Below, piece after piece: positions 57,867-64,000 of a stretch of DNA of 64,000 bases; the first letter of the stretch is position 1; each line of letters opens with the position of its first letter. This stretch comes from JAKACA01 sp963735115. Lineage in GTDB: Bacteria > Actinomycetota > Acidimicrobiia > Acidimicrobiales > Bog-793. Location of the stretch: the NCBI GenBank assembly GCA_963735115.1, contig CAVTJR010000002.1, positions 806,001 to 870,000 on the forward strand. The letters are read 5' to 3'. The position numbers were made by a program, and so were the translations under genes. Below the pieces are notes generated by a model that searched no databases, was not told where the DNA came from, and saw nothing but the letters and a program-made list of their open reading frames with translations.

Positions 57867-59863
57867 GGGCGAGACCCTTCCCGCTCGCCTTCGATAACGG
57901 CGGCGTGCGCCCGCCGGGGAGCGACGCAGTCTCCCGCCCGGCGCACGTCGAGGCCGGGGCGGGCCTGCCTGAGGGCGAAGTAGAGGTCTGCGTCGGCCTC
58001 GCCCGGGATCGCGAGGATGACGAAGTTCACGTTTCGCTCTTCCGTCACCCCCGTCGGGTGGTGCAGGAGCTGCAGGGCGCCGCCGGCGGCACCCATGACG
58101 ACGCGGTCGGTCGACTGGGTGATGCCCTTGGAGGCGGCGCGCATGTTAAAGCCCTCGAGGTCGAGCGTGATGCCCAGATCCTGGCCCACCACCATGCCCG
58201 GCGTCACGATCTCGACGTTGCACCCCCGCTCGGCAAGGAGCTCGGCGACGCTCGTCGCCGGGTGAAAGCCGACCTCGTCGACGACGAGGACGTCGCCGTC
58301 GGGTGCGACGGTGCCGCTGAGCACCTCGGTGACGTCGGCGACCGGAACCCCCTCTGCCACGGCCGTCTCGACCCAGAACGGGCGCCGCGGCCGTGAGCCG
58401 GTGGCGACGACGATGGTGCGGGCACCGACCGCCAGGGCGCCCTCGACGGTCGCCTCCACACCGAAACGCAGCTCGACCCCGAGCTCGAGGCACTCGTGCA
58501 GCTGGTTGCGGACGAGGTCGCCGAATTCGGCCCGGTTGGGCACCGAGGCGGCCAGGCGCACCTGACCGCCGGCTTCGCTCGACCGCTCGAGCACCGTCAC
58601 CGCCAGCCCGCGTCGTGCGCCCGCGATGGCCGCCTGCAGGCCGGCCGGCCCGGCACCGACGACGAGCATCCGCCCGCGGCCGCCGCCCCCGCCCGGCCGG
58701 CCGCCCCCGAAGGCACCGAGCGGCGACGCCGCTTCCGCTGCCTCGTGGCCGGTGCTCGGGTTCTCGATGCATCCCAGCCAACGGTTCAGCCCCATGCGCC
58801 CGACGCACTCCTGGTTACAAGAGAGGCAGAGGCGGATCGCCTCCGTCCGGCCGGCGCGGGCCTTTGCGACGAGATCGGGATCGGCGATCTGGCCGCGCAC
58901 GATCCCGACGAGATCGCACTGGCCCTCCGAAAGGGCCCGCTCGGCCTGCAGGGGATCCTTGAAGCGCCCGACTCCGACCACCGGCAGGGAGACGGCTTCG
59001 CGGATGGCCGACGGGATGAAGCTGGCGTAGCCCGGGGGCACGTGCATCGACGCCTCGATCATGTAAAGCGTCGCCGTCGCCACGCCGATCGAGGTGTTGA
59101 TGTAGTCGGCGCTTCCCTGCTCCTCGATCATCTCGGCCACCCTCACCGCCTCGTCGATCGTGGAGCCGCCCTCGATGAGCTCGTCGCCGCAGAGGCGCAC
59201 ACCGAGGGCGAGGCCCGGGCCGATCTCCGCCCGGACGGCCTCGAGCAGCTCGAGCAGGAGGCGGGCGCGTCCCTCGAGGGACCCTCCGTAGCGGTCCGTC
59301 CGCAGGTTGGTGGCACTCGACAAGAAGCCCCGCACGATCGACGAATGCGAGCACTGCAGCTCGATGCCGTCGAAGCCGCCTTCGCGGCAGTGGCGCGCCA
59401 CGGTGGCGTAGCCGGCGACGATCTCGGCGATCTCGGCCTCGCTGACGGCGTGCGGCACTTCGCGGAACAACGGGTCGGCCACCGGTGATGGCGCCCACAC
59501 CGCCAGGCGCGTGTACATGCCGGAACCTTGGCCTCCGTTGTGGTTGATCTGGGCGAAGATCGGCACGCCATGGCGGTGGACGGCTTGGGTGATGCGCCGG
59601 TAGCCGGGCACGACGGCGGGCTGATAGCCGTGGATGAGCTTCTCGTAGGGCCAGTCGGTCGGGTGGGTGGAGTGCTCCTCGGTGATGATGAGGCCGGCGC
59701 CGCCCGCCGCCCGGGCCGCGTAGTAGGCGGCATGCTGCTCGGTCGGGAGGCCGTCCTCGGCGTAGTTCGTGAGGTGGGCGGAGAAGACCGCCCGGTTCGC
59801 CACCGTCACCGGACCGATGCGAAGGGGCGAGAATAGCAGCGGATAGCGCTGGCTGCGGGTCAC
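57863..59863 (-). CDS. Mycofactocin-system FadH/OYE-family oxidoreductase, type 2
   Basis: Multidomain flavoenzyme of 666 residues resembling 2,4-dienoyl-CoA reductase. The N-terminal TIM barrel (about 5-345) binds FMN (AQINHNGGQGSGMYTRLAVW, LQCSHSSIVRGFLSSATNLR, GVGRFKDPLQAERAL). A [4Fe-4S] site follows, CLSCNQECVGRMGLNRWLGC. The C-terminal FAD/NAD(P) domain has MLVVGAGPAGLQAAIAGARR and VLERSSEAGGQVRLA. It matches the type 2 OYE-like enzyme annotated in mycofactocin clusters. Start (GTG) and stop both overlap the flanking genes by 4 nt. Confidence 0.88.
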   Translation of the reverse strand: MTRSQRYPLLFSPLRIGPVTVANRAVFSAHLTNYAEDGLPTEQHAAYYAARAAGGAGLIITEEHSTHPTDWPYEKLIHGYQPAVVPGYRRITQAVHRHGVPIFAQINHNGGQGSGMYTRLAVWAPSPVADPLFREVPHAVSEAEIAEIVAGYATVARHCREGGFDGIELQCSHSSIVRGFLSSATNLRTDRYGGSLEGRARLLLELLEAVRAEIGPGLALGVRLCGDELIEGGSTIDEAVRVAEMIEEQGSADYINTSIGVATATLYMIEASMHVPPGYASFIPSAIREAVSLPVVGVGRFKDPLQAERALSEGQCDLVGIVRGQIADPDLVAKARAGRTEAIRLCLSCNQECVGRMGLNRWLGCIENPSTGHEAAEAASPLGAFGGGRPGGGGGRGRMLVVGAGPAGLQAAIAGARRGLAVTVLERSSEAGGQVRLAASVPNRAEFGDLVRNQLHECLELGVELRFGVEATVEGALAVGARTIVVATGSRPRRPFWVETAVAEGVPVADVTEVLSGTVAPDGDVLVVDEVGFHPATSVAELLAERGCNVEIVTPGMVVGQDLGITLDLEGFNMRAASKGITQSTDRVVMGAAGGALQLLHHPTGVTEERNVNFVILAIPGEADADLYFALRQARPGLDVRRAGDCVAPRRAHAAVIEGEREGSRP

Positions 59864-61920
59864 GACCCGATGCCCACGCCGGCGGGCAACCGAAGGCTGA
59901 GAGCGGCGCGGCGTCCCTCCAGCACCGCTTCGAGCACCGTGCGGGGGGCGACGGCGTCGCCCGCCACGAAGACGCCGGGGCGCGAGGCGGCCACGGCGCG
60001 AAAGAGCGTGTCCTCCGGCAGGCGATGGCCGGCATCGACGAGAACGGCCGCCGGCAGCTGGCGCACCTCGCCGGAGTCACGCTGCTCGACCACGACGCCG
60101 TCGCTGTCGACCGAGCGGACGAGCGATCGGGTCACGAGGACAACCCCTGCCTGTTGCAACCGCACACTGGCGGGTGCCAGGTCGCCGGTCCGCGCCAGCT
60201 GCTCGCCGACGACGAAATCCGGCGTCACGAGCGTGACCGCCCCGCCCAGGGACGCCAGCAGCTCGGCCACCCCGATCCCGATGGGGCCGCCGATGGGGTC
60301 GAAGACGACGGCGGGTGACACGGGTGCCTCGCCGACGAGGCGCTCGGCCGCGAGCATCTCGGCGGCGGTGAGCACGGGAGCGAAGGGGGCGACGGCGAAG
60401 CCTCGCCGGCCGGGCCTCGAGCCGGTGCAGCAGACGACGGGGCCCTCATGGGCGTCGAGCTCCTCGAGGGCGACGTCGTGGCTGGTGACGATCTCGACGC
60501 CGGCGAGGGTGCATTCCGCCTCGAGCCACTCCACGAAACGGGCGAGCCGCTCCCGGCCAGGCGCCCGGCTGGCCGTCACGACCATGCCGCCGAGGCGCTC
60601 CGCCCGCTCGAGGACGGTGACCTCCAGGCCGCACAGCGCCGCCACGCGGGCGCACTCCAGCCCGGCCGGGCCACCCCCGACGACGAGCAGCCGATCCGAG
60701 CGCCCGCCGTCGCCGTCCCGCGCCCCCCTCGCCCGTCGGCCTTCGCCGGCCTCGTTACCGGCGCCTTGCCCGCCGGGCGTGCCGGCCGGAGGACGGCTCG
60801 GAGGCGGAGGGGGAGCCGCCTCCTCCACCGACTCGTAGCCGGTGTGGGGGTCGGTGGTGCAGGAGACGAGGGGGTTTCGTGGGTCGCGCACCTGGCAGGC
60901 CTGGTTGCACAAGGTGCACGGGCGGACGCGCGCCGGCTCTCCGGCAAGGACCTTCGAGCCAAGGGAGGCATCGGCGATGAACGCCCGTGTCATCTCGACG
61001 AGATCGGCCTCGCGGCTCGCCAGGATCTCGACCGCCATGGGCACCTCCACGATGGAGCCCTGGGCGACGACGGCGACCGAGGGCGGCAGGCTCGAGCGCA
61101 CGAGCGCCGTCGCCTCCCGGTTGAAACCGGGGGCGACGTGGCCGTCGGGATGGGTGGCGCCCGTGCCGTAGGCCGAACCGCGCACGACCGTGACGTAGTC
61201 GAAGCGCCCGGGCGTGGCCAGCTCTGCGAGCAGCCGGGCGGACGCCGTGGGCACGAGCCCTGCCCACGGCGCCAGCTCGTCGCAGCTGAAGCGCAGACCG
61301 ACGAGACCGTGGGCGGCTGTGCCGACGGCATCGAGGACCTGGCGGAGGAGGCTCGAGCGGTCGGAGCCGAGCTCGTCGGGGCGGAGGTTCGTGAGGCCGG
61401 AGCAGAACTGTCGCAGCAGGCTCCACTGCCCGGCGTTCACCTCGACCCCGTCGCAGCCGGCGGCGCCCGCGAGGGCGGCCGCCTGAGCGAAGCCGTCGAC
61501 GACGGCGGCCACGTCCTCGTCCTCCATCACCTTCGGGACCTCCCGCGTGACGACGTCCGGCACGCTCGAAGGAGCGAGGAGAGCGGCCTGGTGATAGGCG
61601 CTCGAGCCCTGCCCGCCGGCGTGGCCGATGGCCGCCAGCACGAGGGCTCCCTCTTCGTGGCATGCGGACGCCACCGCAGCCCAGCCCTCGGCGCACTCCG
61701 ACGCCAGCGGCGCGCGCTCGTATGGCCAGTCGGAGGCGTGCACGGAGGCCTCCTCGATCACAACGACCCCGGCGCCACCCGCCGCCCTCGAGCGGTAGTA
61801 GGCGACGTGGCGGGCGGAGACCGAACGGCGGTAGCCGAGGTTGGTGACGTGCGGTCCGAAGACGAAGCGGTTTCGGGCCGTCGTGCTCCCGAGGCGAACC
61901 GGGTCGCCGAGGGCGGTCAC
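59860..61920 (-). CDS. Mycofactocin-system FadH/OYE-family oxidoreductase, type 1
   Basis: A 686-residue relative of the next gene. It starts at GTG 61920 (VTALGDPVRLGSTTARNRFV), overlapping the mftC stop as GTGA. The barrel has FGPHVTNLGYRRSVSARHVA, AIGHAGGQGSSAYHQAALLA and EVNAGQWSLLRQFCSGLTNL. The cluster motif is CTLCNQACQVRDPRNPLVSC. A Pro/Gly-rich linker leads to LLVVGGGPAGLECARVAALC and VLERAERLGGMV. It corresponds to the type 1 OYE-like enzyme of mycofactocin clusters. Substrate unknown; the position directly after mftC argues for a role in cofactor recycling. Confidence 0.87.
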   Translation of the reverse strand: MTALGDPVRLGSTTARNRFVFGPHVTNLGYRRSVSARHVAYYRSRAAGGAGVVVIEEASVHASDWPYERAPLASECAEGWAAVASACHEEGALVLAAIGHAGGQGSSAYHQAALLAPSSVPDVVTREVPKVMEDEDVAAVVDGFAQAAALAGAAGCDGVEVNAGQWSLLRQFCSGLTNLRPDELGSDRSSLLRQVLDAVGTAAHGLVGLRFSCDELAPWAGLVPTASARLLAELATPGRFDYVTVVRGSAYGTGATHPDGHVAPGFNREATALVRSSLPPSVAVVAQGSIVEVPMAVEILASREADLVEMTRAFIADASLGSKVLAGEPARVRPCTLCNQACQVRDPRNPLVSCTTDPHTGYESVEEAAPPPPPSRPPAGTPGGQGAGNEAGEGRRARGARDGDGGRSDRLLVVGGGPAGLECARVAALCGLEVTVLERAERLGGMVVTASRAPGRERLARFVEWLEAECTLAGVEIVTSHDVALEELDAHEGPVVCCTGSRPGRRGFAVAPFAPVLTAAEMLAAERLVGEAPVSPAVVFDPIGGPIGIGVAELLASLGGAVTLVTPDFVVGEQLARTGDLAPASVRLQQAGVVLVTRSLVRSVDSDGVVVEQRDSGEVRQLPAAVLVDAGHRLPEDTLFRAVAASRPGVFVAGDAVAPRTVLEAVLEGRRAALSLRLPAGVGIGS

Positions 61921-63080
61921 CGGGTGAGCGAAGCGCCGAGCGACCCGAAGGCGACGGGGACGGGGCGCCCCGGCTTGCCGTGGCCGCGCCCGCCGTGCAC
62001 CGGCAGCCACCTGGCCGACGACCCGCCGGCGCCCAGGCGGGCGAGGGCGCGCTCGCCGTGGCCGAGGACGCATTCGGGATCGGGGCCGTCGAGGGGCAGG
62101 CCCGTGAAGAACTTGGCCGCCATGCAGCCGCCGTGGCAGGCGCCGTAAGAGCCGCAGGCGTTGCACGCCCCCGCCGGCGACGGCTTACGCAGCCCGGTGA
62201 AGAGCTCGCTCTCCCGCCACACGGCGCCGAAACCCCCCGCCTGCCGGATGCTCCCGGCCTTGAATTCCGGGTGCATGACGAAGGGACACGCATACACGTC
62301 GCCGATCGGATCCACCAGGCAGACGACCCGGCCGGCGCCGCACAGGTTCAGGCCGGCGAGCGGCTGCTCGCCGAGGGGGCCGAGGTGGAAGAAAGAATCG
62401 CCCGTGAGCACCTGCGGGTGGGCGACGAGGAAGGCGTGCACGCCGGCCAGCTGCTCCGCCGTCGGCCGGAGCTCGTGCCAGCTGGCGGCGCCCCGGCCGG
62501 AGGGGCGGAGTCTCGTCAGCCTCAGTTCGGCGCCGAAACGCCCAGCGAGCGCAAGCATCTGCGCGAGCTCGCCGGCGTTGTGGCGGGTCACGACGACGCT
62601 CACTTTGAACGAGGCGAAGCCGGCCTCCGCCAGCCGCTCCATCGCCCGCAGGGCGGCGGCGAACGTGCCGGCCCCACGCACGGGGTCGTTGGACGACGGC
62701 GAGGCGCCGTCCAGGCTGATCTGGATGTCGAGGTACCCCATCTCGGCAAAGCGGCGTGCGCGGCCCGGCGTCATGGTCGTGCCGTTGGTGGAGAACTTCA
62801 CGCCCACCTTGCGCGAGACGGCGTACTCGACGATCTCGCAGAAGTCCGGGCGCAACGTCGGCTCGCCGCCGCCGATGTTCACGTAGAACACCTGCATCGC
62901 CGCCAGCCCGTCCACGAAACCCAACGCCTCGCTCGTCGTCAGCTCCTCCGGATCGCGCAGGCCGGAGCTCGACAGGCAGTGCACGCACGACAGGTTGCAG
63001 CCGTAGGTGAGCTCCCAGGTGAGGCAGATGGGGGCGTCGAGCCCGCGGGAGAGCTCGTCCGCCAGGCGCTCAGCCGCCAT
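61917..63080 (-). CDS. mftC: Mycofactocin maturase MftC (radical SAM/SPASM)
   Basis: Radical SAM enzyme that decarboxylates the C-terminal Tyr of MftA and cyclises it with the preceding Val. The 387-residue product starts MAAERLADELSRGLDAPICL and has TYGCNLSCVHC (Cys28, Cys32, Cys35) for the SAM cluster. GGGEPTLRPDF and FSTNGTTMTPGRA are also present. The SPASM region carries the auxiliary-cluster Cys residues in NLCGAGRVVCLVDPIGDVYA, CPFVMHPEFKAGS and CNACGSYGACHGGCMAAKFF. The ATG at 63080 overlaps the mftB stop by 11 nt. Confidence 0.96.
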   Translation of the reverse strand: MAAERLADELSRGLDAPICLTWELTYGCNLSCVHCLSSSGLRDPEELTTSEALGFVDGLAAMQVFYVNIGGGEPTLRPDFCEIVEYAVSRKVGVKFSTNGTTMTPGRARRFAEMGYLDIQISLDGASPSSNDPVRGAGTFAAALRAMERLAEAGFASFKVSVVVTRHNAGELAQMLALAGRFGAELRLTRLRPSGRGAASWHELRPTAEQLAGVHAFLVAHPQVLTGDSFFHLGPLGEQPLAGLNLCGAGRVVCLVDPIGDVYACPFVMHPEFKAGSIRQAGGFGAVWRESELFTGLRKPSPAGACNACGSYGACHGGCMAAKFFTGLPLDGPDPECVLGHGERALARLGAGGSSARWLPVHGGRGHGKPGRPVPVAFGSLGASLTR

Positions 63081-63402
63081 CTTGGCCGCCTGCCGCCGGC
63101 GCCGGTGCGCTCGCACGCGGGCGGACGACGTCGCTGCTCGCGAGCGAGGCGAGCGCTCGCACGAGGCTCGGCTGGCGCGCCTCGGAGATGCCGAGGGCGG
63201 CCATCGAGTCCGTCACAGAGCCGTGGGCGCCCAGCTCGCCGACGAGGCGGACGAGCTCGGGGGACCGCAGGAACGTCAGCCGGCGATTGCCGTAGTGATA
63301 GGCAAGCGCCCCGAACGGCTCGTTTCGCAGGGCGACGTCGGGGTGCAGCTCGTAGGGGTGTGCCGGGTCGAAGCCCGTCTCAGTAGACGCCGCACATCCC
63401 AT
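63070..63402 (-). CDS. mftB: Mycofactocin peptide chaperone MftB
   Basis: RRE/PqqD-like protein that presents MftA to MftC. The 110-residue product has the family pattern DPAHPYELHPDVALRNEPFG, ALAYHYGNRRLTFLRSPELV and a C-terminal helical part (PSLVRALASLASSDVVRPR). I placed the start at ATG 63402 (MGCAASTETGFDPAHP), inside the 3' end of mftA and in another frame. No closer canonical start exists. The 23-nt overlap with mftA suggests translational coupling. Confidence 0.9.
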   Translation of the reverse strand: MGCAASTETGFDPAHPYELHPDVALRNEPFGALAYHYGNRRLTFLRSPELVRLVGELGAHGSVTDSMAALGISEARQPSLVRALASLASSDVVRPRASAPAPAAGGQDGG

Positions 63403-63577
63403 CGATCGAGATCTCCTCCACGAGCAGCTCCTCCTCGATGAGGCCGTCGGCGAGGGTCCGCTGCGGCGCCTCGACGACGGCGCCCTCGGCGGCGTCGCCC
63501 TCGGCGGCGGTGTCGCCGGCGGCAGCGTCCTCAATGGTGGAGCTGTCGGCTTGGGCGACGGTCTCCGTGACGGTCAT
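63380..63577 (-). CDS. mftA: Mycofactocin precursor peptide MftA
   Basis: Ribosomal precursor of mycofactocin, 65 residues. It starts MTVTETVAQADSSTIEDAAA, has an acidic Ala/Gly-rich leader and ends EELLVEEISIDGMCGVY, the conserved MftA C-terminus. The terminal Val-Tyr pair is the part converted by MftC into the cofactor core. The ATG at 63577 follows GGAGG (63583-63587) by 5 nt. The leader is about twice as long as in many MftA peptides because of the TAAEGDAAEG-type repeats. Confidence 0.97.
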   Translation of the reverse strand: MTVTETVAQADSSTIEDAAAGDTAAEGDAAEGAVVEAPQRTLADGLIEEELLVEEISIDGMCGVY

Positions 63578-63582
63578 GACGA

Positions 63583-63587
63583 CCTCC
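63583..63587 (-). promoter_or_regulatory. mftA: Ribosome-binding site of mftA
   Basis: GGAGG on the minus strand, 5 nt before the ATG. It is one of the few strong Shine-Dalgarno sites in this locus, consistent with high expression of the short precursor relative to the overlapping genes downstream. Confidence 0.75.
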
Positions 63588-63653
63588 AGGCTCGAGCGCC
63601 CGGCGAGATCGGGCAGCGATGGGGGCGATGATAGTGACCGCTTTCGGCTGGGC

Positions 63654-64000
63654 TCACGGGCTCACACCGCCGCCGGGGGCCACGAGGGCGCCGCCGTCGA
63701 CGACGAGCGTGATGCCGGTGATCCAGCGGGCGGCGTCCGACGCGAGGAAGAGGGCGGTCGTGGCGACGTCGTCCGGCTCGCCGATGCGGCCGAGCGGCAG
63801 CCGGCGGGCGACGAAGTCCTCGCCGTTCTCCCACAGGCCGCGGGCCAGTTGGGTGCGGACGAGGCCGGGAGCGATGGCGTTCACGCGCACAGGGCCGAGC
63901 TCGCCGGCGAGCTGGCGGGTGAGATGGATGACGGCGGCCTTGGTGACGTTGTACCAGCCGATGCCCGGCTCCACCCCGTAGCCGCCGATGGAGGCGATGT
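63654..64000 (-). CDS. SDR-family oxidoreductase, N-terminus beyond the window
   Basis: C-terminal part of a short-chain dehydrogenase whose 5' end lies right of the window. Visible sequence starts IASIGGYGVEPGIGWYNVTK (active-site Tyr and Lys in YNVTK), then LAGELGPVRVNAIAPGLVRT, DVATTALFLASDAARWITGI and TLVVDGGALV, the usual SDR C-terminus. It ends 76 bp upstream of mftA on the same strand, so it may belong to the mycofactocin locus. Its substrate cannot be told. Confidence 0.9.
   Translation of the reverse strand, partial: IASIGGYGVEPGIGWYNVTKAAVIHLTRQLAGELGPVRVNAIAPGLVRTQLARGLWENGEDFVARRLPLGRIGEPDDVATTALFLASDAARWITGITLVVDGGALVAPGGGVSP

Noticed and set aside
57863..61920. Reading one of the OYE-type genes as mftD
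   Set aside because: MftD is an LldD-type single-domain FMN enzyme of about 390 residues. These are three-domain FadH/OYE proteins of about 670 residues with a [4Fe-4S] site.
1..64000. tRNA, rRNA, insertion sequences, phage genes or toxin-antitoxin pairs
   Set aside because: No cloverleaf-like sequence, transposase, integrase or typical small paired frames were recognised on either strand by eye. A dedicated search could still find a small RNA.

Overview
The window is a very GC-rich, gene-dense bacterial chromosome segment. The organism is most likely an actinomycete (Actinomycetota), probably of the Acidimicrobiia type. The evidence is the actinobacterial integration host factor mihF next to gmk-rpoZ-coaBC-metK-priA, a PriA without helicase motifs, PyrR-led pyrimidine genes beside an efp-nusB/aro block, menaquinone genes and a mycofactocin locus. 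The class-level guess is inference from gene content. I saw no rRNA, tRNA, CRISPR array or transposase.

Layout. (1) 1-6.1 kb, minus strand: rpsO (cut by the edge), priA, metK, coaBC, rpoZ, gmk, mihF. (2) 6.2-13.7 kb: a peptide-type ABC transporter made of a fused double ATPase on the plus strand, then two DppB-like permeases, one DppC-like permease and a lipoprotein binding protein on the minus strand. It separates pyrF from mihF. (3) 13.8-23.2 kb, minus: the pyr operon pyrR-pyrB-pyrC-carA-carB-pyrD-pyrF, with a PyrR-type attenuator in its leader. (4) 23.2-31.3 kb, minus: a decayed gene, a purM-like gene, nusB, efp, pepQ-like, aroQ, aroB, aroK, aroC, nfuA-like. (5) 31.4-35.1 kb, plus: a three-gene operon of an ATP-grasp enzyme, a CCAEP-tail radical SAM enzyme and a Cys-rich unknown, preceded by 22-bp tandem repeats. 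(6) 35.2-44.4 kb: small unknowns, paired 65-bp repeats, a GH13 glucosidase, an amino-acid permease, RNase D, a flavin reductase, a lipoprotein, tyrS and a DUF169-like gene. (7) 44.5-50.2 kb: menaquinone genes menD, menH, menA, menB, menE. (8) 50.1-64 kb, minus: a mycofactocin locus. In transcription order it reads an SDR (cut by the right edge), mftA, mftB, mftC, two FadH/OYE-type flavoenzymes, ETF alpha, FixC-like, FixX-like, ETF beta, a mycofactocin-coupled-type SDR, then an NDMA-dependent-type alcohol dehydrogenase and mftF.

How the genes fit together (inference). The mft genes would make the peptide redox cofactor, and the dehydrogenases would reduce it while oxidising alcohols or other substrates. 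The OYE/ETF/FixCX genes could pass those electrons to menaquinone, whose biosynthesis genes lie immediately beside the locus. No mftD or mftE is visible here.

Sequence quality matters. metK, menD and menB each carry the same one-base insertion (CCAGATC read as CCAGAATC), and etfB lacks one base in a run of C. gmk and one permease gene lack an ATG, GTG or TTG start where homology needs one, and nusB has one only far upstream. These look more like systematic sequence errors than gene loss, but that needs read-level checking.
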